A stretch of DNA of 64,000 bases from Catalinimonas sp038039535 (GTDB lineage: Bacteria > Bacteroidota > Bacteroidia > Cytophagales > Cyclobacteriaceae): the NCBI RefSeq assembly GCF_038039535.1, contig NZ_JBBPHP010000035.1:10345-74344 (forward strand), written 5' to 3'. Positions within the stretch are counted from its first letter, which is position 1, and every line of letters starts with the position of its first letter. Below, in pieces: positions 43,669-52,963 of the stretch. The position numbers and the translations under genes were made by a program. Under the pieces are notes generated by a model. The model was not told the DNA's origin and did no database searches. It was given only the letters and a program-made list of their open reading frames with translations.

Positions 43669-44967
43669 TTATTGAGTAAACTGCTTTCCCCCTATCCAGA
43701 CTGAAGCGATACTGCTCAGGTGCCTGATATCTTCCAAAGGATCTTGTTCCAGCACTACAAAGTCAGCCCAGTTTCCAGCTTCCAGCGTCCCTACATCCTC
43801 TAAGCCCAGACATTGGGCAGGATTCCTTGTCGCTGACAGCAGTATTTCCATGGGCTGCATACCCGCCTCGGCCATCATTTGCATTTCCATATGCTCAAAA
43901 TAACCCTGGAAACGGGTAGGCACACCACTATCCGTACCCATAGCAATGGTCACTCCACTGTCTGAGAGGATTTTTAGATTTCTCAAAGCCATTTGCAGCG
44001 CCTCTTTGTAGGTTTCATTATTGGGATTTTCGCTTACCCGCTGCTGCCTTTCCGGGTCTTTCAGCTCAGCTATTTCCGTGCTGTCTACTCCCTGTAGAAA
44101 GAAAGGGTCAGTGAAAAACGCCGGTTCATCCTCATACACAAAAGTGGAAAGGTCACGGGTAAGTGTTGGACAATAACATACTTCTTCGTCTTTCAGTAGG
44201 CTGATCAACGCAGAATCCACTTCCTGATCGCGCACACTATGGGCCAGGAAGTCAGCACCTGAGCGTAGCAGATTTTTGGCATCTTCCAGATAGTACATAT
44301 GTGCTGCCAGCATAAGGTTATAGTCATGAGAGCGGTTGATCACCGTCTGGTACACATCCTCTGACATTTTTTCGCTACTGCCCAGGTTATCGTCTACCCT
44401 GATTTTGATGAAGTCAACGCCCATCTTCACATTATTATCTACCATGCTGATGGCTTCCTGAGGAGTATCTCCGCTAACCACCGCACCGGCAATATACAGA
44501 CGCGCTCTATCTGGTGAGCGTGTCGTGTCTACCTCATCTCTTAACGATACCGCTGCCTGACGATCCTCTCCCAGGCTCACTACCATTGTTATTCCGTATC
44601 CTGCATAAAGTTTCAACTGGTTTATGATATTATCCTGTGAATAATCCTCGGCCTGCATACTCCCTTCATAGCCTACATGCGCATGACTATTGATGAGACC
44701 GGGTATTATTGTTTTTCCGCTCAGGTCTATCACTTCGGCATGATCAGGAATCTCAACTTCGTTTTGATTACCGATTGCTTCAATCCGGCCTTCACTAATC
44801 AATAAAACACCATCCGGAACAGGACTACCTCCTCGCCCATCTATAAGTTTGGCACCCACAAAGGCAGTATAAACCTTTTGGCTTTGTTCTGCGGTATTGC
44901 TGCAGGCACCACAGATAGTCATATAAATAAACATTGTGAAAAGAAGAAGATAATGGTTGGAGGTCAT
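43669..44967 (-). CDS. Exported amidohydrolase family protein
   Basis: The 432-residue product has an N-terminal signal of lipoprotein type (IYMTICGACSN, cysteine at about 22; the lipobox is imperfect). An amidohydrolase TIM barrel follows, with INSHAHVG as the metal-binding HxH, the probable metal-bridging lysine in DFIKIRVDD, histidines in LAAHMYY and FLAHSVRD, and the aspartate in MGTDSGVPT. It is likely a periplasmic dipeptidase- or imidazolonepropionase-like hydrolase; the substrate is unknown. The gene is isolated on the minus strand. Confidence 0.85.
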   Translation of the reverse strand: MTSNHYLLLFTMFIYMTICGACSNTAEQSQKVYTAFVGAKLIDGRGGSPVPDGVLLISEGRIEAIGNQNEVEIPDHAEVIDLSGKTIIPGLINSHAHVGYEGSMQAEDYSQDNIINQLKLYAGYGITMVVSLGEDRQAAVSLRDEVDTTRSPDRARLYIAGAVVSGDTPQEAISMVDNNVKMGVDFIKIRVDDNLGSSEKMSEDVYQTVINRSHDYNLMLAAHMYYLEDAKNLLRSGADFLAHSVRDQEVDSALISLLKDEEVCYCPTLTRDLSTFVYEDEPAFFTDPFFLQGVDSTEIAELKDPERQQRVSENPNNETYKEALQMALRNLKILSDSGVTIAMGTDSGVPTRFQGYFEHMEMQMMAEAGMQPMEILLSATRNPAQCLGLEDVGTLEAGNWADFVVLEQDPLEDIRHLSSIASVWIGGKQFTQ

Positions 44968-45103
44968 ACAAATGATGTTAAGGTTAAGTAGGAAGTTAAT
45001 TTAATAAATGTAAGCACATATACAAGCTGTGATTAACTCACTTATCTTATCATTACACTATTAGATTTTCATAAATAAATCAGCCGGAAGAGCACCACTC
45101 ATA

Positions 45104-45700
45104 TCAAGTTTTTTTATATCTATCATTCAGCCCCTTGCTTTCTCGTATCATAGCACTGATCTTTTCCCACCTTTTAAGTTTAGTATCTTCTCGTTTAGCC
45201 TGACTGATGTACGCTGCATATTCTCTCCGCTTGGCAGGACTAAGATCATGAAAAGCTCTATCCAATACCTTATCTTCTTCAAGAGCATTTTTCATGATTT
45301 GTGGAAGAGCTACTGCTTTTGGTTTGCTCATCTTCACCTGAATACCAGCTTTCTGATGTGCTATTGCTTCCCGAACATACTCATTGATTATGTCAGGCTC
45401 AAGCTCGTTGACTGAAATAAAACGCCACTGCCGAAGTGCTTGGGTTTTCCCTTCCTGCGCATTAATCAATACATGATGTTCATCGGCCAGTAAGGCTCCC
45501 TGATAAAACCACAACCCTGCGTAATCTTTAAAGGCGGCCATACCCACCACATTTTTACCCTCCAGCGTGTAGACAGGTATCCCCCACTTTACAGTTTCTT
45601 GTAGCTCACTAGCTAGTAATAAGGCTCTCAGTTTCTCAAGGATTGCACTTTTATCTGCATGGCGATTGATATAGTTGTCTACTTTTTCCCTGGTTTCCAT
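45104..45700 (-). CDS. DUF1801 / YdeI-OmpD-associated family protein
   Basis: The 198-residue product has an N-terminal DUF1801-like domain (about 1-115: AILEKLRALLLASELQETVKWG, then GMAAFKDYAGLWFYQG). A C-terminal YdeI-type tail follows (ALEEDKVLDRAFHDLSPAKRREYAAYISQAKREDTKLKRWEK). The family is widespread in bacteria; E. coli YdeI is linked to polymyxin or bacteriocin tolerance, but the role here is unknown. It is probably cytoplasmic. No operon partner is seen. Confidence 0.8.
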   Translation of the reverse strand: METREKVDNYINRHADKSAILEKLRALLLASELQETVKWGIPVYTLEGKNVVGMAAFKDYAGLWFYQGALLADEHHVLINAQEGKTQALRQWRFISVNELEPDIINEYVREAIAHQKAGIQVKMSKPKAVALPQIMKNALEEDKVLDRAFHDLSPAKRREYAAYISQAKREDTKLKRWEKISAMIRESKGLNDRYKKT

Positions 45701-45925
45701 AGTCAGGTAGATTCAATGGTTAGTTTTACTACATATAATCTACAGAAAATATAAAAGACTAAAGGATAAAATGTCTATTAGACATAAAATCTTTAGGTGT
45801 CAATTGTATCCAAGCCTAAATAAGATATGGGCCATCAGTGCTTATTTACTCTCATTGTTATTCTGTAAATATTCTTAAAAACATACAAATTATAATAAAA
45901 GTTATATATATGATTAGAATAGTTA

Positions 45926-45933
45926 TACTTTTG
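45926..45933 (+). promoter_or_regulatory. Candidate -7 box of the triple-LamG lipoprotein gene
   Basis: TACTTTTG matches the Bacteroidota -7 consensus TAnnTTTG and lies 24 bp before the start codon. The AT-rich stretch ahead of it has no good TTG -33 box at the standard distance. Confidence 0.35.
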
Positions 45934-45957
45934 TGAGTATTAACAACCCAAATTCTT

Positions 45958-48015
45958 ATGAACAACAAAAGTTTATGGATGAGTATATACTCACTAGCAG
46001 TAACTTGTCTTCTATTAACTTCTTGCGAAGAAGAACTCTTTCCCGAAGAAGACACTGATCCTGTTGTGGAAGCTCCTTTAGAAGAGGAGGAAGATATCGA
46101 AAAAGAAGAAGAGGAAGAACCAACTGGTATTCTTGACAGCACAATGATTGCTTACTACCCGCTGGATGGTGACACTGAAGATTATAGCGGCTATGATAAT
46201 CATGCCAGCAGTAAAGGTGGCCAGTTTGCCAAAGGGATCACAAATAGTGAGCAGTCTGCTTACCATATTACGACAAAAGGAGACGCACTGGACATTCCTG
46301 ATTTTGATCATGAGCAAATTTCGGTTTCACTCTGGTATTACTATGAAGGTAGCGGTAGCTTCTGGAACACTCTGCTATACGGAAAAAACAGTCACCACCA
46401 CCTTATTGTAAGCCATGTCAATGGCTCTGGTGCCAGTGGCGAAATAGGCACGTACAATCCTGGCTTTGATGGTGCCGGCTATGTGCTGGAAGAGCAAAAA
46501 TGGCATCATTTGGTATTGACTAAGGATAATAAGCAGAGCAAAATTTACCTTAACGGTGTGCTGGTATATGATACTTTGAGCTTCAGTAATGCTACATATC
46601 CCCTAAGTATCATCGGAAACTTTGATGCACAAAACGGAACGCAGGGTTCATTGGGTAAACTGGATGAGATCAAGATTTACAATAAAGTACTTGGCCAGAG
46701 TGAAGTAGAAGATTTAAATATGGGAATTACCCTGGACCCACCAGTAGAAGTTGATCCGGTTGAAGAAGGTCCAGCAGGTCTGATAGCACATTTTGCTTTA
46801 GATGGCAATACGCTGGATGACAGTGGGTTTGGAAATGATGCTATTGCAATTGGCGGTGAATATGCAAAAGACAGATTCGGTAACAACAATTCCGCCTTCC
46901 GTATCACCTCAAAAAGTGATGCACTGGATGTAATAGATTTTAATCAGGAAAACATCTCCGTGTCAATGTGGTACTATTATGAAGGTACTGGAAGCTTCTG
47001 GAATACTTTACTATATGGTAATAGCAGCAAACACCATTTGATTGTAAGCCATGCCAATGGTGGAGGTGATGCCGGTGAGCTAGGCACTTACAGCAGCGGA
47101 TTTTCAGGCAGTGATAAAGTATTGGAAACTTACAAATGGTATCATCTGGTAATTACCAAAGAAGGAAGTCAGACCAAGCTTTACGTAGACAAACAACTTG
47201 TATACTCAGCGCAGGAGTTTAGCAATACTGATTATCCATTGACAATTATCGGAAATTTTACTGCTCAAAACGGTACGCAAGGTGCATTAGGACGCTTGGA
47301 TGATATCCATATCTATGATGAGATCATTAGCGAAGAAAAAATTGTAGAACTCTATGGTGAACCCTTTGTACAGGAAGAACCACCTGTTGAAGAAGAGGAA
47401 GAAGATCCTAAAAATCCTGATAACAGTAATCTACTGGCATATTATGCTTTAGATAATGACACTCAGGATCATAGTGGATCGGAAAGGCATGCAGTAGCGA
47501 CAGGAGGGAGTTTTGGAGCCGACAGAAATGGTAATGCAAACAGTGCCTTTATCATTTCTGATAAAAACGATGCTTTAGATATTGCTGATATTAATAATAC
47601 TCAGATTTCTGTATCTATGTGGTATTATTACGAAGGTACAGGAAGCTTCTGGAATACTTTACTGTATGGGCATTCCAGCAAACACCACCTAATCATTAGT
47701 CATGCCAACGGTAGTGGAGAAGCCGGTGAGTTAGGAACATATGGAGGATTTAAAGGATCGGACAAGATCTTGGAAGTGGGTAATTGGTACCATCTGGTCA
47801 TTACTAAAGATGGGAATAACACCAAATTATATGTTGATAATGAGCTGGTATTATCTGTTCAGGACTTCAGTAATGCTGACTACCCATTGACCGTGATAGG
47901 TAACTATGCCGCTGGGGGAAATGGCACTCAGGGCTCTCTAGGTAAACTAGACGAAATCAAAATTTATGGCAAAGTACTTAGCGTGGAAGAAGTTGCTTAC
48001 CTCTACAATCACTAA
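45958..48015 (+). CDS. Lipoprotein with three tandem LamG-like domains
   Basis: The 685-residue product has a lipoprotein signal (CLLLTSCEEE, lipid cysteine about 23) and an acidic linker rich in Glu and Pro. Three concanavalin-A/LamG-like repeats follow (about 63-256, 272-460 and 487-685). Each contains the core WYYYEG(S/T)GSFWNTLLYG, a KHHLI(V/I)SHANG-type strand and NGTQG(S/A)LG(K/R)LD(E/D)I. Acidic linkers (PPVEVDPVEE and PPVEEEEEDP) separate the domains. There is no T9SS C-terminal signal, so it probably sits on the outer membrane. The repeats may bind glycans or mediate adhesion; the ligand is unknown. A terminator follows. Confidence 0.88.
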   Translation: MNNKSLWMSIYSLAVTCLLLTSCEEELFPEEDTDPVVEAPLEEEEDIEKEEEEEPTGILDSTMIAYYPLDGDTEDYSGYDNHASSKGGQFAKGITNSEQSAYHITTKGDALDIPDFDHEQISVSLWYYYEGSGSFWNTLLYGKNSHHHLIVSHVNGSGASGEIGTYNPGFDGAGYVLEEQKWHHLVLTKDNKQSKIYLNGVLVYDTLSFSNATYPLSIIGNFDAQNGTQGSLGKLDEIKIYNKVLGQSEVEDLNMGITLDPPVEVDPVEEGPAGLIAHFALDGNTLDDSGFGNDAIAIGGEYAKDRFGNNNSAFRITSKSDALDVIDFNQENISVSMWYYYEGTGSFWNTLLYGNSSKHHLIVSHANGGGDAGELGTYSSGFSGSDKVLETYKWYHLVITKEGSQTKLYVDKQLVYSAQEFSNTDYPLTIIGNFTAQNGTQGALGRLDDIHIYDEIISEEKIVELYGEPFVQEEPPVEEEEEDPKNPDNSNLLAYYALDNDTQDHSGSERHAVATGGSFGADRNGNANSAFIISDKNDALDIADINNTQISVSMWYYYEGTGSFWNTLLYGHSSKHHLIISHANGSGEAGELGTYGGFKGSDKILEVGNWYHLVITKDGNNTKLYVDNELVLSVQDFSNADYPLTVIGNYAAGGNGTQGSLGKLDEIKIYGKVLSVEEVAYLYNH

Positions 48016-48036
48016 TCTTATCTCGCTATAAACTGT

Positions 48037-48069
48037 AGTGCGTGGGATACTATCTCACGCACTTTTTTT
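48037..48069 (+). terminator. Rho-independent terminator after the LamG gene
   Basis: AGTGCGTG (48037-48044) pairs with CACGCACT (48056-48063), with a GATA/TATC inner extension, and is followed by a T7 run. It lies between the converging LamG and proC genes. Confidence 0.88.
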
Positions 48070-48071
48070 GT

Positions 48072-48884
48072 CTAAGATACCTGCTTTTTAATATTCGCAA
48101 TCTTTTTATGAGAGGCTACGATTCCTTTAATGAGAGCAGAACTCAAACCATTATGCTCCATTTCATTCAGTCCGGCAATGGTACAACCCCGAGGTGTGGT
48201 CACCCGGTCGATCTCAGATTCAGGATGGCGACCACTTTCAATAAGTAAAGAAGCAGCCCCGCGACAGGTCTGCATGGCAATAGCCTGGGCTTCATCAGCA
48301 TCAAAACCCATTTCAATGCCTCCCTGCGCAGCAGCACGGATAAAGCGTAGCGCAAAAGCAATCCCGCTGGCTCCCAGCACCGTAGCAGCAGCCATCAGTT
48401 CTTCTTCAATCACAAGGGTACGCCCCATGACGTTAAAAATAGACTGTACATTCTCCATATGACCATCACTGGCCTTACGGGTAGCCATACAGGTCATAGA
48501 CTCACGTATAGCAATGGCAGTATTGGGCATCGCACGGATGATGGGGAAGTTATCTCCTACTCTGGCTTCAATCTCTTCTATAGCCACTCCGGTAATGGTA
48601 GAAATCAGTACATGCTGTTTGGCGCTAAGCACTGATTTGATTTCATCTAGAAGATTATGCAACTGCTTGGGCTGCACACAGAGAAAAATCAGCTCTGACT
48701 GAGTAACTGCTTTCACATTATCGGTAAGTACTTCTATGCCTTTCTGCTGTAATTCTTCCACCCCATGTATTTTACGTCGGGTAACGATCACATCACCTTT
48801 GGCATATTCACCGGTACTCACCAGTCCCAAGGCAATAGATTGGCCCAGGTTTCCGCCTCCGAGTATGGCTATTCTTTTACTCAT
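48072..48884 (-). CDS. proC: Pyrroline-5-carboxylate reductase
   Basis: The 270-residue product is a ProC: the NAD(P)-binding start RIAILGGGNLGQSIALGL (4-21), IIRAMPNTAIAIRES in the middle, and the C-terminal TTPRGCTIAGLNEME signature of the family. It makes proline from pyrroline-5-carboxylate in the cytoplasm. It lies downstream of argG and argC on the same strand, with one opposite small gene between, and in many Bacteroidota proC is linked to arginine genes. Its end lies just beyond the terminator of the LamG gene. Confidence 0.93.
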   Translation of the reverse strand: MSKRIAILGGGNLGQSIALGLVSTGEYAKGDVIVTRRKIHGVEELQQKGIEVLTDNVKAVTQSELIFLCVQPKQLHNLLDEIKSVLSAKQHVLISTITGVAIEEIEARVGDNFPIIRAMPNTAIAIRESMTCMATRKASDGHMENVQSIFNVMGRTLVIEEELMAAATVLGASGIAFALRFIRAAAQGGIEMGFDADEAQAIAMQTCRGAASLLIESGRHPESEIDRVTTPRGCTIAGLNEMEHNGLSSALIKGIVASHKKIANIKKQVS

Positions 48885-49031
48885 AGTTTTTTGTTTAAGT
48901 ATTGATTCAGAGCAAATGCTTTTAACAAACTTGCGATAACATTTCTCTAAACTAGTAGTTTGATTGATGAGATGCCTGATAATATCCAGGCTTATTTTTA
49001 GTTGGAAATTATTTTTTAAGCTTATAACACT

Positions 49032-49259
49032 ATGGAAGAAGAATTTTTCTGGGATCTAACCATTGTATCCGCCAGCATTGCAATCGTACTTGGAATCGTT
49101 TACCTGATCACTATTGTTTGGTCATATAATGATGCTAAAAAAAGAGGGGTCAACGGCGTAATCGTTGCCGCTCTCGTAGCTTTTTTAGCCTGGCCTCTCA
49201 GCTTTATTGGCTGGCTCATTTTACGCCCCTCCAAAAAAGAAGAGTATCAGCATCATTAA
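49032..49259 (+). CDS. Small two-helix membrane protein
   Basis: The 75-residue product has two hydrophobic helices (about 10-30 and 42-65) with the loop WSYNDAKKRGVNG between them and the segment LAWPLSFIGWLILRPSKK at the end. The DAKKRG...WP..G.L.WL.RP pattern recurs in small bacterial membrane proteins but has no known function. Its stop overlaps the argC stop by four bases, so it converges with the arginine cluster and separates argC from proC on the opposite strand. Confidence 0.65.
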   Translation: MEEEFFWDLTIVSASIAIVLGIVYLITIVWSYNDAKKRGVNGVIVAALVAFLAWPLSFIGWLILRPSKKEEYQHH

Positions 49260-50227
49260 AAGAAACTGGCTTTTAGTTGTAAGCCGGTAGTTTCTTCCAG
49301 GCCAAACATCAGATTCATATTATGTACTGCCTGGCCAGAAGCTCCCTTCAACAGATTGTCAATCATACTAATGACCAGTAAAGTATCCTCATGCTGTTGC
49401 AGGTAGATAATGCCTTTGTTGGTATTGACTACCTGCTTCAGATGAGGATTGCTTTCTGAAATATGAATAAATGGAGCATCAGCATAAAACGTTTGGTACA
49501 AGGTTTTTAAGGCCTCAAAAGGTTGCTCTATTTTAGTATAAAGAGAAGCATAAATTCCTCTGGTAAAATCACCCCGCATGGGCAAAAACATCAGCTTGGC
49601 ATCAAAATCAGGTTGTAAACTATGCACACTTTGATTGATCTCATTTAGGTGCTGATGTTCAAATGCTTTGTAGATAGAAATATTATTATTCCTCCAGCTA
49701 AAATGTGAGGTAGCAGAAGGCTTTTGTCCCGCACCTGTAGAGCCAGTAATTGCATTGATATGTACATCTTCTTTCAACCAGCCTGCATTTGCCAATGGTA
49801 GCAGCCCCAATTGCAGACAGGTAGCAAAACAACCGGGGTTAGCAATATGGTTGGCTTCACGTATCTTATGCTTGTTAAGTTCCGGTAAACCATATACAAA
49901 ATCATTCCCCTCAGCAAATAACCTGAAGTCCTGGCTTAGGTCAACTACTTTAACGGAATCTTGGACATTATTTTCACTCCAGAATACCTTAGCTTCTCCA
50001 TGGCCTACACAGAGAAAGAGGACATCAATATTGTAGGATAACTCATCTGTAAAAGTAAGATCAAGGTCACCCAGCAAATCAGTATGTACTTCATGAATAG
50101 GGTTTCCAGTATTACTTTTACTATGGACGAATGCAACTTCTACATTGGGATGATGGATAAGTAAGCGAAGCAATTCTCCTGCAGTATAGCCTGCACCACC
50201 TACTACTCCTGCTCTAATTTTCTTCAT
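49256..50227 (-). CDS. argC: N-acetyl-gamma-glutamyl-phosphate reductase
   Basis: The 323-residue product has the NAD(P)-binding start RAGVVGGAGYTAGELLRLL (5-23) and the catalytic Cys133 in ANPGCFATCLQLGLLPL. It reduces N-acetylglutamyl phosphate to the semialdehyde in arginine synthesis. Its start overlaps the end of argG by 14 bases, implying an argG-argC operon. The shorter type 1/2 length of about 320 residues is normal for Bacteroidota ArgC. Confidence 0.94.
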   Translation of the reverse strand: MKKIRAGVVGGAGYTAGELLRLLIHHPNVEVAFVHSKSNTGNPIHEVHTDLLGDLDLTFTDELSYNIDVLFLCVGHGEAKVFWSENNVQDSVKVVDLSQDFRLFAEGNDFVYGLPELNKHKIREANHIANPGCFATCLQLGLLPLANAGWLKEDVHINAITGSTGAGQKPSATSHFSWRNNNISIYKAFEHQHLNEINQSVHSLQPDFDAKLMFLPMRGDFTRGIYASLYTKIEQPFEALKTLYQTFYADAPFIHISESNPHLKQVVNTNKGIIYLQQHEDTLLVISMIDNLLKGASGQAVHNMNLMFGLEETTGLQLKASFF

Positions 50228-51437
50228 GCTTGTAAGCGTGATAGATTTTGTTCTGATTAGATAAAATTTTGGTAAAGCCCTTTACATCTTCACCAGACCA
50301 GGCCAGGTTCATCTCACCATACTGACCATATTTGGAGGCCATAAGATCATATTCGGATTCTATACCAATCAACTCAAAACGATAAGGCAGAAGCTTAACT
50401 TCTACTGTACCGGTAACCCTCTTTTGAGAGTGCTCCATAAAAGATTCCATATCGCGCATCACAGGGTCCAGGTACTGCCCTTCGTGAAGCATCATGCCAT
50501 ACCAATTGGCGAGTTGCTCTTTCCAATACTGTTGCCATTTCGCCAGTGTATGCTTCTCCAATAGATGGTGCGCCTTGATGATGATCAGCGGGGCAGCTGC
50601 TTCAAATCCTACCCGGCCCTTGATACCTATAATGGTATCCCCTACATGGATATCGCGTCCGATAGCATAAGGTGCAGCCAGTTCCTGAAGTTTGAGTATC
50701 GCTTCAACAGGATTACTAAAGTATTGTGAATCAATACCTTTAAGCTCTCCCTCTTCAAATTTTAGTATAACTGATTTAGGCGCTTTTTCCTGAAGTTGGC
50801 TAGGGTAAGCTTCTTCTGGTAGTGACTTGTTGGAAGTCAAAGTTTCCTGACCACCTACACTGGTACCCCATAAACCTTTGTTGATGGAGTATTTGGCCTT
50901 TTCCCAGTTAACATCCACTCCTTTGGCCTGTAAATAAGCTACTTCTTCCTGGCGGGAAAGCCGCTGATCACGTATTGGAGTAATGATTGAGATATCAGGG
51001 GCTAAAATACTGAATATCAAATCAAAGCGCACCTGATCATTGCCAGCTCCTGTACTTCCGTGGGCAATGTACTTGGCGCCAATGGCTTTGGCATGCTCTA
51101 CGATTGCTATTGCCTGAAAAACTCTCTCTGCGGACACAGAGAGCGGATAGGTATTATTCCTGAGCACATTACCGTATATGAGAAAACGAAGGCATTTCTG
51201 GTAAAAATTATCCGTTTCATCAATAGTAGAATGCTGCTTTACTTCCAGCATTTTGGCTTTCTGGGCAATTTCTTCCAGTTCTTCTTTAGAAAAACCACCA
51301 GTATTGACAATCACTGAGTGAACTTCGTAACCTTGTTCCGACAGATACTTGACACAATAAGACGTATCAAGTCCACCACTGAAAGCAAGGACTAATTTTT
51401 TGTTATTTTCCTGATTTTCAGCCTTTTCTATAGCCAT
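50214..51437 (-). CDS. argG: Argininosuccinate synthase
   Basis: The 407-residue product begins, after a short polar leader, with LVLAFSGGLDTSYCVKYL: the PP-loop ATP-binding SGGLDTS motif. AHGSTGAGNDQVRFD and the long SINKGLWGTSVGGQET segment are characteristic. It condenses citrulline and aspartate into argininosuccinate. It follows a GNAT gene by 15 bp and overlaps argC by 14 bases. The first 13 residues are polar and not typical of the family; the start could be slightly downstream. Confidence 0.94.
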   Translation of the reverse strand: MAIEKAENQENNKKLVLAFSGGLDTSYCVKYLSEQGYEVHSVIVNTGGFSKEELEEIAQKAKMLEVKQHSTIDETDNFYQKCLRFLIYGNVLRNNTYPLSVSAERVFQAIAIVEHAKAIGAKYIAHGSTGAGNDQVRFDLIFSILAPDISIITPIRDQRLSRQEEVAYLQAKGVDVNWEKAKYSINKGLWGTSVGGQETLTSNKSLPEEAYPSQLQEKAPKSVILKFEEGELKGIDSQYFSNPVEAILKLQELAAPYAIGRDIHVGDTIIGIKGRVGFEAAAPLIIIKAHHLLEKHTLAKWQQYWKEQLANWYGMMLHEGQYLDPVMRDMESFMEHSQKRVTGTVEVKLLPYRFELIGIESEYDLMASKYGQYGEMNLAWSGEDVKGFTKILSNQNKIYHAYKHEEN

Positions 51438-51452
51438 TATTCATGTATAAGT

Positions 51453-52121
51453 TTAACTAACGAGTACTTTCTTTTGTGTATACTTTCTCAAAAATGCGTG
51501 CTGCTTTAGCCTAAGCCAACGCTCATATTTCTTGAGATGGTCCCTTACATTCAGGCGTGAACTGGAACTTTCTTTATTCTTTTGAGAGCTTTTAGGATTG
51601 GGGTCATAGAGCATGGCCGTACAGAGACAGTTATTACGATTGTTTCTGGTAAGTATATCAAAGTTAGGACAGCTCTGACAGCCTTTCCAAAACTCATCAT
51701 CCGTAGTTAATTCTGAAAAAGTCACCGGGCGATATCCCAGGTCAGAATTAATCTTCATCACTGCCAGACTAGTGGTAATGCCAAATAGCTTAGCGTCCGG
51801 GTACTTTTTCCTGGACAGTTTAAAGGCAGCTTTCTTGATTTTGGTGGCAAGTCCATGCTTACGGTAATCTTCATTGACGATAAGTCCGGAATTTGCGATA
51901 TACTTATTATGCCCCCAGGTTTCAATATAGCAGAAGCCTGCTACAGTATTTTGTTCTAGTGCAATGATCGCCTTTCCTTCCATCATTTTTCTACGAATGT
52001 ATTCGGGAGGCCTTTTGGAGATGCCTGTTCCGCGTTTTCGGGCAGCATCTTCAATCATTACGCTGATTGTCTCTGCGTATTGAGTGTCTTTCTCAGTAGC
52101 TACTTGAATAGAAATATTCAT
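51453..52121 (-). CDS. GNAT acetyltransferase heading the arginine cluster (candidate N-acetylglutamate synthase)
   Basis: Starting at the internal methionine (MNISIQVATEKDTQYAETISVM) gives a 222-residue protein; a start at 52190 would add a hydrophobic N-terminus that does not fit a GNAT. The core has NSGLIVNEDYRKHGLATKIKKAAF, the acetyl-CoA-binding motif, and a later CQSCPNFDIL cysteine pair. Bacteroidota often carry a GNAT gene as the first gene of their argG-argC operon, and it is thought to serve as the N-acetylglutamate synthase; this is inferred from position. The gene is 15 bp from argG. Confidence 0.78.
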   Translation of the reverse strand: MNISIQVATEKDTQYAETISVMIEDAARKRGTGISKRPPEYIRRKMMEGKAIIALEQNTVAGFCYIETWGHNKYIANSGLIVNEDYRKHGLATKIKKAAFKLSRKKYPDAKLFGITTSLAVMKINSDLGYRPVTFSELTTDDEFWKGCQSCPNFDILTRNNRNNCLCTAMLYDPNPKSSQKNKESSSSRLNVRDHLKKYERWLRLKQHAFLRKYTQKKVLVS

Positions 52122-52404
52122 TGATGCATCAAAATGTAAAGATTGTTTGCTTAAAAAGTAAATAAAAAAATTTGCAGGAAACGTTACCACATAGGTATCG
52201 CAATAACATATTAGACCCTGCCGGGCCTGAAGTGCCTAAGAGATGGGGATAGAAAAATAAATCGGTATGTGATTAGTACATACATTGGCCCAAGGCAATT
52301 TTTTTTGAAGGCTTAAAGTTAATAAACAAAATAGTGTTTACAACCAAATAGTTCATTTAATACCTTTCAACAGAATAATATTTTTTCAACTCAGCGACAT
52401 GTTC

Positions 52405-52887
52405 TCAGTGTTCTGCTTGTTGTTCATTAACTCTGGTCCAGATTGTAGACCTGCCAATAAAGGATAAGCCAAGGTACCCTCTCACTTCCAGTGTACCATC
52501 ATCCTGTAAGGTCAGCTGACAAGAATAGGTTTTGCCAGACTCAGGATCATATATTTCACCATCCTCGTAGGATTGATCTCCGCTGTATTCCAAATCCTCA
52601 AGGATATTAATACCAACTATGGTTCTGTCCCGCTTTTCAGGATCTGGATTTTTGGTATCTTTTACAGCACCGCCATTTTCATTGGTTCTGCTCAACCAGG
52701 TTATTTTACCACAATAAGCACTTTCGCATTGGTAGATCTCTACAATCGCTTTTTTTTCATCAGTATACCATTTGCCCAGAATCTGATCATCTCGCTCTAG
52801 GATTCTCCCTTGAGTTTTTGCATTGGCAGACAAACTGAAAAGAAAAATATACATGAGTAAATTGCTGAATAGAACTTTTACCAACAT
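52405..52887 (-). CDS. Secreted DUF2147 family protein
   Basis: The 160-residue product has a signal peptide (cleavage near LSANAKTQ) and a DUF2147 domain: ILGKWYTDEKKAIVEIYQCESAYCGKITWL (about 36-65), DPEKRDRTIVGINIL and IYDPESGKTYSCQLTLQDDGTLEVRGYLG. DUF2147 proteins form small beta-barrel-like periplasmic domains. Function is unknown. The 213 bp between this gene's start and the GNAT start contain no gene. It is divergent from pdeM, 76 bp apart. Confidence 0.88.
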   Translation of the reverse strand: MLVKVLFSNLLMYIFLFSLSANAKTQGRILERDDQILGKWYTDEKKAIVEIYQCESAYCGKITWLSRTNENGGAVKDTKNPDPEKRDRTIVGINILEDLEYSGDQSYEDGEIYDPESGKTYSCQLTLQDDGTLEVRGYLGLSFIGRSTIWTRVNEQQAEH

Positions 52888-52963
52888 TGCTTCTTTCTAT
52901 TTGATGATGTTATTACAAATACTTGAAAGTAAACTTAATTGTTACGATTCTTGAACTTTAGAT

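Noticed and set aside
52122..52190. Earlier start for the GNAT gene
   Set aside because: It would add 23 residues of hydrophobic sequence before the normal GNAT beginning.
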